From contig DKAS01000078.1 in the NCBI GenBank assembly GCA_002448875.1, positions 1-11,860 on the forward strand: a stretch of 11,860 nucleotides of DNA, read 5' to 3'. Below the pieces are notes generated by a model. The model was not told where the DNA came from, ran no database searches, and saw nothing but the letters and a program-made list of their open reading frames with translations. Source of the DNA: Proteobacteria bacterium UBA6920. Lineage in GTDB: Bacteria; Pseudomonadota; Gammaproteobacteria; SG8-11. The translations under genes were made by a program, and so were the position numbers. This document shows positions 1 to 6,514 of this stretch, piece by piece (position 1 is the stretch's first letter; every line of letters begins with the position of its first letter).

Positions 1-1
1 C

Positions 2-499
2 AACGGACAACACGCCTTCTATCAGCTGATTCATCAGGGTACCCGTTTGATCCCAGCGGATTTCCTCGCCCCTGTGAATAGCCAGAATCCGCTGAACAAC
101 CATCATGCCATCCTGCTAGCCAACTGCTTTGCCCAGACCGAAGCATTGATGCTGGGCAAAACTGGCGAAGAAGCGCGCACTGAACTTCAGGCGCAAGGAA
201 TTCAGGATGAAACGCTGAAAGCCCTGCTGCCGCACAAGATTTTCCCCGGCAACAAGCCGACTACCACCCTGCTCTTCGACAAGCTCGACCCGCATACGCT
301 GGGTATGCTGATCGCACTTTATGAACATAAGGTATTTACCCAGAGCGTAATATGGAACATCAACCCATTTGACCAATGGGGTGTAGAACTGGGAAAACAA
401 TTGGCAGGAAAAATACTGCCTGAACTGCTTGGGGAGGTCTCGACAACCAGGCATGATGCTTCAACATCAGCATTGATCAAGCATTGTCTTACTAGATAA
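2..499 (+). CDS. pgi: Glucose-6-phosphate isomerase, C-terminal part (5' truncated by window edge)
   Basis: This is the last 165 residues of glucose-6-phosphate isomerase, the cytoplasmic glycolytic/gluconeogenic enzyme that interconverts glucose-6-phosphate and fructose-6-phosphate. The frame is open from base 2, so the gene starts outside the window; the TTG at 47 is an internal leucine, not a start. The fragment opens with [14 protein letters not shown], which should carry the catalytic histidine of the family. Further on it has the PGI signature around [14 protein letters not shown] (about residues 118-131 of the fragment), whose lysine is the other known active-site residue. The usual bacterial enzyme is about 550 residues, so roughly 70% is missing upstream. 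The gene ends in TAA and overlaps the convergent regulator gene by 8 bases. No terminator hairpin is visible after it. It is a conserved housekeeping flank and I see no functional link to the chemotaxis genes. Confidence 0.96.
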   Translation, partial: NGQHAFYQLIHQGTRLIPADFLAPVNSQNPLNNHHAILLANCFAQTEALMLGKTGEEARTELQAQGIQDETLKALLPHKIFPGNKPTTTLLFDKLDPHTLGMLIALYEHKVFTQSVIWNINPFDQWGVELGKQLAGKILPELLGEVSTTRHDASTSALIKHCLTR

Positions 500-824
500 T
501 TTGTTTGATCACGCCCACTACTTGGGCCAATTTCTTTTCGTCAAGTTCTGAGGAAATACGAATCAGGAACTTCCGCATTTCTTCGATTTCTCCTTCGTGC
601 TCATCGGGAAAAAGTTCGCGCATGCTCAAATTCAATGTCCTGGAAATTTTCTCCAGAGTTTCCAGTGAGGGATAATGTACCCCGCATTCGATGCGACTGA
701 TCGAATTGGGGTCGATACCGAGCATCTCACCGAGTCTTTCCTGGGAAAGATCGTTCTTTCTACGCATATGCCGGATTCGACTACCCAGCAGTTTTTTTTG
801 GTTCACACCTTTTGCGTTACCCAA
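492..824 (-). CDS. XRE-family (Cro/CI-type) helix-turn-helix transcriptional regulator
   Basis: A small DNA-binding regulator of 110 residues (114 if the GTG at 836-834 is used). Counting from the GTG, residues 17-71 form a typical HTH_3/XRE fold: [20 protein letters not shown] supplies the first helices, then the recognition turn [13 protein letters not shown], then [17 protein letters not shown]. After residue 76 a short acidic linker ([11 protein letters not shown]) leads to a C-terminal helix of about 30 residues that could dimerise. No ligand-binding or peptidase domain is present, so it is probably a simple repressor or phage/plasmid-type regulator. I prefer the TTG start at 824-822 because AGGTGG lies 8 bases upstream of it, whereas the GTG has no ribosome site. 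It is convergent with pgi and divergent from the chemotaxis operon. Target genes are unknown; autoregulation through the inverted repeats at 870-942 is an inference. GC is lower than in the che genes. Confidence 0.85.
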   Translation of the reverse strand: MGNAKGVNQKKLLGSRIRHMRRKNDLSQERLGEMLGIDPNSISRIECGVHYPSLETLEKISRTLNLSMRELFPDEHEGEIEEMRKFLIRISSELDEKKLAQVVGVIKQII

Positions 825-832
825 TTTATATG

Positions 833-838
833 CCACCT
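833..838 (-). promoter_or_regulatory. Ribosome binding site that favours a TTG start for the XRE gene
   Basis: On the minus strand AGGTGG is followed after 8 bases by TTG (824-822) in frame with the regulator. The upstream in-frame GTG (836-834) lies inside this site and has only ATTTATTC-like sequence before it. The start is therefore more likely TTG, although this is spacing evidence only. Confidence 0.4.
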
Positions 839-869
839 GAATAAATTATCGAGTATTATCATAACTACG

Positions 870-942
870 ATAGCGAACAATTTATAGTTTTTTCTAATAC
901 CATTTTCGCTATGTACTGGACTACATATCTCCTGAAATGGTA
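870..942. promoter_or_regulatory. Overlapping and nested inverted repeats upstream of the XRE gene (candidate operator or leader structure)
   Basis: Three perfect inverted repeats are packed into 73 bases. TACCATTT (898-905) pairs with AAATGGTA (935-942). Inside that loop TATGTA (910-915) pairs with TACATA (922-927) across the six bases CTGGAC, so the two stems nest. ATAGCGAA (870-877) pairs with TTCGCTAT (905-912), which uses bases of both other stems and would exclude them. The group starts 34 bases upstream of the GTG codon of the regulator, where operators of XRE autorepressors usually lie. In AT-rich DNA one 8-base inverted repeat can arise by chance; nested and mutually exclusive ones are less expected. 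Function is inferred. Confidence 0.3.
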
Positions 943-1046
943 AGTAACTAAGAATACAACCGACTGAAGATATATATGTTTTATCTTTCATCTACATGTT
1001 ACGTATTATATCAACATCCATATAAACATTCTATGAGGTTGTCAAG

Positions 1047-1166
1047 GTGTTGTATTTAGAAGATATTACCCAAGCGATTCAATTGGGCACTAAGTATAAA
1101 TACTTATTTCGCAAAAAAAAACACTTAAATGCTAATTGGTTAGACAAGGAAATAAAGACTAAGTAA
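1047..1166 (+). CDS. Possible small ORF, 39 residues, unknown function
   Basis: A GTG-initiated reading frame of 39 codons in the AT-rich intergenic region, starting VLYLEDITQAIQLG and ending in a lysine-rich tail (FRKKK, then KEIKTK). GAGG at 1035-1038 lies 8 bases before the GTG, an acceptable ribosome site. A frame this long is mildly unusual in DNA with about 29% GC, where stop codons are common. The product would be basic with no membrane segment. It contains a run of nine A's (AAA AAA AAA), so it may be slippery. I recognise no family. It could be a remnant of a longer gene, a small protein, or chance. No homology evidence was available, hence the low confidence. Confidence 0.18.
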   Translation: MLYLEDITQAIQLGTKYKYLFRKKKHLNANWLDKEIKTK

Positions 1167-1255
1167 ACTAATCAGGTTTAGCTCAGGTATAGAATATTTT
1201 CGGATTGAGGTCTTTCAATCGTAGTTCAGAAGTTGATTGCTTTTGTTGATGTTGT

Positions 1256-1262
1256 GGGAGGA
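1256..1262 (+). promoter_or_regulatory. Strong ribosome binding site setting a TTG start for cheY
   Basis: GGGAGGA is followed by a 4-5 base spacer and then TTG at 1267, which begins MAKKILIIDDS, the normal CheY N-terminus. The longer frame from the TTG at 1237 would add ten residues unlike the family and has no ribosome site, so 1267 is the start. This is the entry point of the operon and pairs a very strong SD with a weak start codon. Confidence 0.75.
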
Positions 1263-1266
1263 AGCG

Positions 1267-1635
1267 TTGGCCAAGAAAATACTGATAATTGATGATTCGG
1301 CCGGTATTCGCCAGGTTGTCTCTGAGACGCTGAAGACTGCAGGTTATGAAGTCATCGAAGGTGTAGACGGTGTGGATGCAATGGCCAAATTGAACGGCCA
1401 GAAAATTCATCTAGTCATTTGCGACGTCAATATGCCGAATATGGACGGTATCGAAATGGTGAAGCAAATCAAACAAATGGTGGAGCACAAATTTACTCCC
1501 ATCATCATGCTGACGACGGAGTTTGGTGAGGAAAAAAAGCAGGAAGGCAAGGCGGCCGGCGTCAAGGCATGGGTGGTGAAGCCGTTTAAACCGGCGCAGA
1601 TGCTCGATGCGGTGTCCAAGCTGATCATGCCGTAA
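1267..1635 (+). CDS. cheY: CheY-like single-domain response regulator
   Basis: A 122-residue stand-alone receiver domain, the usual CheY length. All phosphorylation-site residues are present: the acidic pair D9 and D10 in KILIIDDS, the phospho-acceptor D53 in VICDVNMPNMDG, T83/T84 after strand beta4 (PIIMLTT), and K105 in WVVKPF. No output domain follows, so it acts by protein-protein contact, at the flagellar switch or as a phosphate sink for CheA, or possibly on the STAS protein encoded next. It is the first gene of the che operon and lies 10 bases upstream of the STAS gene, whose ribosome site overlaps its stop codon. The start is the TTG at 1267, chosen for the GGAGG site just upstream. 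Receiver identity is certain; whether this is the motor-binding CheY or a second regulator cannot be told from sequence. Confidence 0.95.
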   Translation: MAKKILIIDDSAGIRQVVSETLKTAGYEVIEGVDGVDAMAKLNGQKIHLVICDVNMPNMDGIEMVKQIKQMVEHKFTPIIMLTTEFGEEKKQEGKAAGVKAWVVKPFKPAQMLDAVSKLIMP

Positions 1636-1645
1636 GGAGGTGGGT

Positions 1646-1972
1646 ATGTGGCAGGCAAAAAAAACCAGGCAGGGCGGGTATGCGGCGAAGCTTTCCGGCG
1701 AGTTGAATATCTATAATGCGGCCAAGCTTAAGGATGAATTGATGGCGGTTCTCGAGCGCTGCACGTCACTGAGCGTGGACATGTCGGAGGTCAGCGAGCT
1801 CGATACTTCCTGTTTTCAGTTGCTGGTGCAGGCCAAGAAGGAATGCGCCAAAGCAGGCAAGGATATGCGGATTACCGCCCATAGTCCGGCGGTGTTGGAA
1901 GTTCTCGATTTGTACGGTATGGAATCGTATTTTGGCGATCCCATTATTCTGACGACTGCCACCGATCGGTAA
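1646..1972 (+). CDS. STAS-domain protein (anti-anti-sigma-factor-like) of the chemotaxis operon
   Basis: A 108-residue single STAS domain like SpoIIAA/RsbV anti-sigma antagonists. The family pattern is clear: a beta-rich start (GYAAKLSGELNIYNAAKL), a central strand SLSVDMSEVSELDTS, and the helix CFQLLVQAKKECAKAG. The conserved switch site is D53-T54-S55-C56, where T54 aligns with the phosphorylated serine of SpoIIAA (DSSG); the usual glycine is a cysteine here. The start is ATG 1646, with AAGGAGG (1634-1640) 5 bases upstream; the in-frame GTG at 1640 overlaps that site and is not used. In this position between cheY and cheA it is probably a chemotaxis accessory protein, perhaps controlled by Ser/Thr phosphorylation, but no cognate kinase or PP2C phosphatase is in the window. 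Some chemotaxis clusters of other proteobacteria carry a STAS gene in the same place. Its exact role is not established as far as I know. Confidence 0.88.
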   Translation: MWQAKKTRQGGYAAKLSGELNIYNAAKLKDELMAVLERCTSLSVDMSEVSELDTSCFQLLVQAKKECAKAGKDMRITAHSPAVLEVLDLYGMESYFGDPIILTTATDR

Positions 1973-1993
1973 AATGAGAGAGCGGTATTGACC

Positions 1994-4204
1994 ATGGCGG
2001 AAAGACCTCAAGATACGTTTTTCGAAGAAAGCAACGAGATGCTGGCGGCGATGGAAAATGCGCTGCTGGCATTGGAGCAGGCGCCGGGAGACGCTGACCT
2101 GATTAATTCGCTGTTCCGTTCGGTTCATACCATTAAGGGAACCGCCGGCGTATTCGGTTTCGACGGGGTGGTGTCGTTCACCCATGTGGTGGAAAGTGCC
2201 CTCGACAAGGTAAGGGCGGGGGAGCTGGAGTTAACTTCAGAACTCAATACGCTCTTGCTCAGCTGTCGTGATCACATCGCTGTTCTCGTCCGGCATGCGG
2301 TGGAGGACAGTGTGGTAAGCGATGCCGCTGCCGCGAGGGATCGCGAGTTACTGGCGGAATTGAGGCAGTTTGCCTCTGTTTCCACCCAGGGGGCGGTGGC
2401 TGCCGTGGCGCCGGAGGTGAAGCCAGCTGCGAAAACGGGCGGTGTGGTACCGTCGGTTGGAGTGAATAATAAAAACTGGCATATTTCCTTGCGCTTCTCT
2501 CCGGAAGTGCTGCGTCACGGCATGGATCCGCTGTCGTTTCTTCGTTACCTCACGCGCATGGGTGAGTTGGCCAAGGTGATCTTCGTCAATCTCTGCAATT
2601 GCAGCCTGCAGGAAATGGATGCGGAAACTTGCTACACGGGCTTGGAAATAAGTTTCTGCAGTGATGCGGATCGTGAAAAGATCGAGCGGGTTTTCGATTT
2701 CGTGCGTGAAGACTGCAGGCTGGTTGTTCTGCCGCCGCGGGCGAAGATAGAGGAGTATCTTGCTCTGATCGAAAAAATGGACAACGAACAGGACCGCATA
2801 GGGGAAATGCTGGTGCGCTGCGGAGCCCTGACCCAGCGTGAGCTGGAAGAAGCCCTGAGTCTGCAAGGTTCGGCGCGGGAAAGCGCAGAGGGCGAGGCTC
2901 CCAGGCTCGGAGAGGTAATTGTCGATCGCAAAATGGTCGCCAAAGAGGTGGTCGACAAGGCATTGCATCGGCAGCAGGAAAATCAGGGAAAAACGGTGAT
3001 TTCGCACAGTATTCGCGTCGATGCGGCAAAGCTCGACAAGTTGGTCAATCTGGTCGGTGAAATGGTTATCGCCGGCGCCAGCACCAAGCTGATCGCACAT
3101 ACTTTGGGCAACTCGCGTTTGATGGAATCGATGTCGGTGATGTCTCGCCTGGTGGAAGAAATACGCGACAGCGCTCTGCGCCTGCGCATGATTCCCATCG
3201 GCGACATGTTCAACAGATTTCAGCGTGTGGTGCGCGACGTAAGTAAGGAGCTGGGGAAGAACATTCGCCTGGAAGTCAATGGCGGCGATACCGAATTGGA
3301 CAAGACCGTAATCGAGAAAATCAGTGACCCGCTGATGCATCTGGTGCGCAATGCGATGGACCATGGTTTGGAGGCGCATGCCGAACGGTCGGCATCGGGC
3401 AAGGAGGAAGTAGGAACGGTGCAGCTTAATGCTTACCACGACGCGGGTAGCATAGTCATCGAAGTGGCCGACGACGGGCGCGGTCTGGATGAGGAACGCA
3501 TATTGACCAAGGCGCGGCAGCAGGGCTTGGTCGCCGAGGGTGTCACTCTGCAACAACAGGATATATTCCGCCTGATTTTCGAACCCGGCTTTTCCACGGC
3601 GACGGCGGTCACCAATCTTTCGGGCAGGGGCGTCGGTATGGACGTGGTGAGAAAAAATATCGAGGCCCTGCGCGGCTCGGTGGATATTGAAAGTGAATTC
3701 GGTCAGGGAACCATCATTCGCATTCGCCTGCCGTTGACCCTGGCGATTATCGATGGTTTCCTGGTGACCATAGGCGAGTCTTCCTATGTTATTCCGCTGG
3801 ATATGATTCACGAATGCGTGGAGATGGAATCCCTGGTCAATACCGGATCGGGAAAACGCAAGCACGTGAATCTGCGCGGCGAGGTATTGCCACTGTTGTA
3901 TCTCAGGGATTTCTTTGCCATCGATGACCAGCGGGTTGAGCGGGAAAACATCGTGGTAGTGCAATTCGGTTCCACCAAGGCCGGGTTGGTGGTGGACAAC
4001 TTGATTGGTGAATTCCAGACGGTCATCAAACCCATGGGCAGAATTTTTCGCGACCTGAAAGGAGTCAGCGGCTCCACTATACTGGGTTCGGGTGAAGTGG
4101 CGATTATTCTCGATGTACCCGGGCTGATTCAGGAGGTCGCGGAACATAACGTAGCCGTTTCGGCCGGTATGAACGAACGTAACGCCATGACGGTATGGCA
4201 TTAG
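1994..4204 (+). CDS. cheA: Chemotaxis histidine kinase CheA with an unusual MshEN-like insert
   Basis: A 736-residue cytoplasmic kinase that takes receptor state and phosphorylates CheY/CheB. Domains: P1/Hpt about 1-105 with the phospho-accepting H45 in SVHTIKGTAG; an Ala/Val-rich linker; a P2-like response-regulator docking domain about 160-247 (WHISLRFSPEVL to CRLVVLPP); an insert 268-327; P3 dimerisation from about 338 (HSIRVDAAKLDKLVNLVGE); P4 ATPase with the N box LVRNAMDHG (N453), G1 box VADDGRGLD (about 491-499) and G2 box GRGVGMD (544-550); and a P5 CheW-like regulatory domain from about 595 to 725. All catalytic boxes look intact. The insert has two copies of the RLGxxLxxxG-type 24-residue pattern (268-291 good, 304-327 degenerate) typical of MshEN domains. 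The start is ATG 1994; TTG 1988 in the same frame is a possible alternative, since the GAGAG site at 1976-1980 fits it slightly better. It sits 21 bases after the STAS gene and 15 before a receptor gene. Confidence 0.97.
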   Translation: MAERPQDTFFEESNEMLAAMENALLALEQAPGDADLINSLFRSVHTIKGTAGVFGFDGVVSFTHVVESALDKVRAGELELTSELNTLLLSCRDHIAVLVRHAVEDSVVSDAAAARDRELLAELRQFASVSTQGAVAAVAPEVKPAAKTGGVVPSVGVNNKNWHISLRFSPEVLRHGMDPLSFLRYLTRMGELAKVIFVNLCNCSLQEMDAETCYTGLEISFCSDADREKIERVFDFVREDCRLVVLPPRAKIEEYLALIEKMDNEQDRIGEMLVRCGALTQRELEEALSLQGSARESAEGEAPRLGEVIVDRKMVAKEVVDKALHRQQENQGKTVISHSIRVDAAKLDKLVNLVGEMVIAGASTKLIAHTLGNSRLMESMSVMSRLVEEIRDSALRLRMIPIGDMFNRFQRVVRDVSKELGKNIRLEVNGGDTELDKTVIEKISDPLMHLVRNAMDHGLEAHAERSASGKEEVGTVQLNAYHDAGSIVIEVADDGRGLDEERILTKARQQGLVAEGVTLQQQDIFRLIFEPGFSTATAVTNLSGRGVGMDVVRKNIEALRGSVDIESEFGQGTIIRIRLPLTLAIIDGFLVTIGESSYVIPLDMIHECVEMESLVNTGSGKRKHVNLRGEVLPLLYLRDFFAIDDQRVERENIVVVQFGSTKAGLVVDNLIGEFQTVIKPMGRIFRDLKGVSGSTILGSGEVAIILDVPGLIQEVAEHNVAVSAGMNERNAMTVWH

Positions 4205-4219
4205 GAAGAATGGATTACC

Positions 4220-6457
4220 ATGTTGCGATATTTTTCGAATATAAGCGTTGGTGGCAAGGTGCTGCTGGGGTTCCTGCTGGTAGCTACTTGTTCGATACTT
4301 TTCGTCGCCGTTCTGTCCTATCGAAACTCTGTGTCGGCGCTGCATGGCGCCACCACCAAGGCATTGGTGGCGGCGCGGGAAATGAAGGCGCAGCAAATAT
4401 CGGACTATTTCTCGTTGCTGCACAATCAAGTTGAGCTCATGGCCAGCGACCGTACGACTTTGCTGGCGATGAAGGATTTGAAAAAAAGCTTCCTGCTTGT
4501 CGAACCGCAGGTGCAGGGTGATGGCCAGCGCACACAAACCGCCGAGCAGGGATTGCGTCGGGAATATAACAGCGGATTCCTGCGACTGCTGGCGGATAGC
4601 CGAGGCGGCGGCAATGAAGAAGAGCGCTATTTTCCCAAGGAGCTTGTAACCCGCTACCTGCAATACCTGTTCATTGCGGACAATCCCAATCCCACTGGAT
4701 CCAAGCACCTGTTGGATCGACCGAAGAGTGAGATCGGCTATGCCGCGGCGCATGCCGAATACCATCCCATGTTTCGCGATTTCCTGCAGAAATATGGTTT
4801 TTACGATGTGTTTCTCATCGACCCGCAAAGCGGATATATCGTCTATACGGTGTTCAAAGAGGTGGATTTCGCCACGTCGTTGCGTTCCGGCGCTTTCAAG
4901 AACAGCAATCTGGCTGAGGTGTTCCGGCGTGTCGCCGATGGAAAAAATAAAGGCAGCGATATTGCTGATTTTGCCAGCTACGCTCCTTCCTATGACGCAC
5001 CCGCCTCATTTATCGCCGCACCTATTTATGATGGCGAAAAACTGGAAGGAGTGCTGGCTTTCCAGGTGTCTTTGGACACTATCAACGGCATCATGACCAG
5101 CGAGGGGCGCTGGTCCGACGTCGGCCTAGGTGACAGCGGTGAAACCTATCTCATTGGCGAAGACTATAAGTTGCGCAGTCAATCACGTTTTTATTTGCAG
5201 GAGCCAGAAGGCTATTTTGCCGCGCTGACAGCCGCAAAGATGGCTCCGGAAATGATAGACGCCATCCGCAAGGCGAAAACCGCGGTTGGTATCCAGATGG
5301 TGCGTACTCCGGCTGCCGAGGCCGTTGTTCACGGGGAGAAGGGCGTGCAGGAGATCAAGGACTATCGGAATGTGGCGGTTCTGTCGGCCTATCAGCCGTT
5401 GACATTGGCCGGTTTGAAATGGGGCTTGATCAGTGAGATCGACAGCGACGAGGCTTTTGCCGCCGCCCATGAGCTGCGCCTGCAAGTCATTCTGGTGACC
5501 GTATGCATTTTGCTGGCGGTCACCGGTATTGCTATGTATTTTTCGCGTGCCGTGCTGACCAATCCGCTGCGCACTATGTTACGGGCAATAGATAATCTGC
5601 GTGATGGCGACGGGGATCTCACCTTCAGGCTGCCACAGATGGGGGGTGACGAGATCGGAAAAATGGCGGAGTCGATCAATGGTTTTGTCGCGAGAATGCA
5701 GGAAGTTATGAGCAAGGTAAAGTCTTCGGTGAGTGCTTTGTCGACGGCAGCGGCGGAAGTCAATGCGTCCGCGCAGTCGTTGAGTCAAGGGTCGACCGAA
5801 CAGGCCGCCAGTGTAGAACAAACCAGTGCGTCGTTGGAGGAGATGAATTCATCGATTAAACGCAGCGCTGAAAATGCGGTCACCACCGACAGTCTGGCGG
5901 CTAAGGCGGCGGCGCAGGCGGACGACAGCGGTCGGGCAATGGCGGAAACCGTTACCGCGATGCGTGATATCGCCGAGCGCATCTCCGTAGTCGAGGATAT
6001 CGCCTACAAGACCAATTTGCTGGCTTTGAACGCGGCTATCGAAGCGGCGCGTGCCGGGCAGCATGGCAAGGGTTTCGCCGTGGTGGCGGATGAGGTGCGA
6101 AAACTCGCGGAACGCAGTCAGGTGTCAGCCCAGGAAATCGCCGAGCAGGCCACCCGGAGCGTGCGTATTGCGGAACGGGCCGGTGACATCCTGGAGCAGA
6201 TGCTGCCGCCGATACATTCAACCGCCGGCCTGGTACAGGAAATAAGCATGTTGGCCGGGGAGCAAGCCACTTCAGTTACCCATGTGCACCAGGCGATGGA
6301 GCAACTGGATCGGGTGGCGCAAAACACCGCCGCCGCATCCGAACAACTGGCCGCGACGGCGGAGAATCTCGGTCAGGATGCGCGTGAGCTCGAGAGAACA
6401 GTTGCGTATTTTATCGTTGATGCAAATGAAAAAAGAGCAGGTAGAGCGCAGCCGTAA
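4220..6457 (+). CDS. Methyl-accepting chemotaxis protein with periplasmic dCache-type sensor
   Basis: A 745-residue transmembrane chemoreceptor. TM1 is about residues 14-32, followed by a large periplasmic part (about 35-418) and TM2 about 421-442. The periplasmic part looks like a double Cache domain: [11 protein letters not shown] from residue 195, then [27 protein letters not shown], and in the distal half [14 protein letters not shown] (from 307). A HAMP domain follows (about 443-495, with [20 protein letters not shown]). The long antiparallel coiled coil has its hairpin tip at [20 protein letters not shown] (592-611) and [18 protein letters not shown]. No C-terminal pentapeptide for CheR/CheB tethering is seen; the tail ends EKRAGRAQP. 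The ligand cannot be predicted; dCache domains bind amino acids, organic acids and others. AGGAAG at 4203-4208 overlaps the cheA stop and serves the ATG at 4220. Placed directly after cheA, it is a probable dedicated receptor for this kinase. Confidence 0.95.
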   Translation: MLRYFSNISVGGKVLLGFLLVATCSILFVAVLSYRNSVSALHGATTKALVAAREMKAQQISDYFSLLHNQVELMASDRTTLLAMKDLKKSFLLVEPQVQGDGQRTQTAEQGLRREYNSGFLRLLADSRGGGNEEERYFPKELVTRYLQYLFIADNPNPTGSKHLLDRPKSEIGYAAAHAEYHPMFRDFLQKYGFYDVFLIDPQSGYIVYTVFKEVDFATSLRSGAFKNSNLAEVFRRVADGKNKGSDIADFASYAPSYDAPASFIAAPIYDGEKLEGVLAFQVSLDTINGIMTSEGRWSDVGLGDSGETYLIGEDYKLRSQSRFYLQEPEGYFAALTAAKMAPEMIDAIRKAKTAVGIQMVRTPAAEAVVHGEKGVQEIKDYRNVAVLSAYQPLTLAGLKWGLISEIDSDEAFAAAHELRLQVILVTVCILLAVTGIAMYFSRAVLTNPLRTMLRAIDNLRDGDGDLTFRLPQMGGDEIGKMAESINGFVARMQEVMSKVKSSVSALSTAAAEVNASAQSLSQGSTEQAASVEQTSASLEEMNSSIKRSAENAVTTDSLAAKAAAQADDSGRAMAETVTAMRDIAERISVVEDIAYKTNLLALNAAIEAARAGQHGKGFAVVADEVRKLAERSQVSAQEIAEQATRSVRIAERAGDILEQMLPPIHSTAGLVQEISMLAGEQATSVTHVHQAMEQLDRVAQNTAAASEQLAATAENLGQDARELERTVAYFIVDANEKRAGRAQP

Positions 6458-6514
6458 TCGCATCAATTCAGCTTGACTATCGGTAAATAGGGCTCAGGAA
6501 AAGGAAAAAGAAAA

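Larger units (their letters stand above)
837..1266. other. AT-rich intergenic region between the XRE gene and the che operon
   Basis: About 430 bases without a confident gene. A hand count gives 105 G+C in 841-1200 (about 29%), against about 50% in the che genes. It must hold the divergent promoters of the regulator and of the che operon, but I see no convincing pair of -35/-10 boxes. TAGAAT at 1190-1195 matches the -10 consensus in 5 of 6 positions, without a recognisable -35 at 16-18 bases. On the minus strand GATAAT occurs twice, 10 bases apart (860-855 and 850-845), and either could be a -10 box for the regulator. I looked for sigma-28 (TAAA...GCCGATAA) and sigma-54 (GG...GC) elements and found no match. 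The inverted repeats and a possible small ORF are listed separately. Confidence 0.6.

Noticed and set aside
47..499. pgi as a complete short gene starting at TTG 47
   Set aside because: The reading frame continues upstream to base 2 with conserved Pgi sequence ([13 protein letters not shown]), so the gene is cut by the window edge.
803..991. A 62-codon minus-strand frame with a hydrophobic stretch overlapping the XRE gene start
   Set aside because: It overlaps the start of the better-supported regulator, runs through the inverted repeats, and matches no family I know. It looks like chance in AT-rich DNA.
1080..1200. Sigma-28 or sigma-54 promoter for the che operon
   Set aside because: GGGCAC at 1085-1090 lacks a properly spaced TTGC partner, and TAAA at 1164-1167 is not followed by a GCCGATAA-like box.
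4195..4434. Plus-strand frame spanning the cheA end and the receptor start
   Set aside because: Out of frame with the clear receptor gene, without domain signal; the receptor ATG at 4220 has normal TM1 sequence right after it.
2348..4828. An 826-codon open frame on the minus strand
   Set aside because: It lies antisense to cheA and the first receptor gene, both with intact family motifs. Its translation is His/Gln-rich without recognisable domains, as expected from the complementary frame of GC-biased codons.
6458..6514. Internal promoter or terminator between the two receptor genes (TTGACT at 6473-6478)
   Set aside because: The -35-like hexamer has no -10 box at 16-18 bases, and there is no GC-rich stem with a T run; the gap is only 57 bases.
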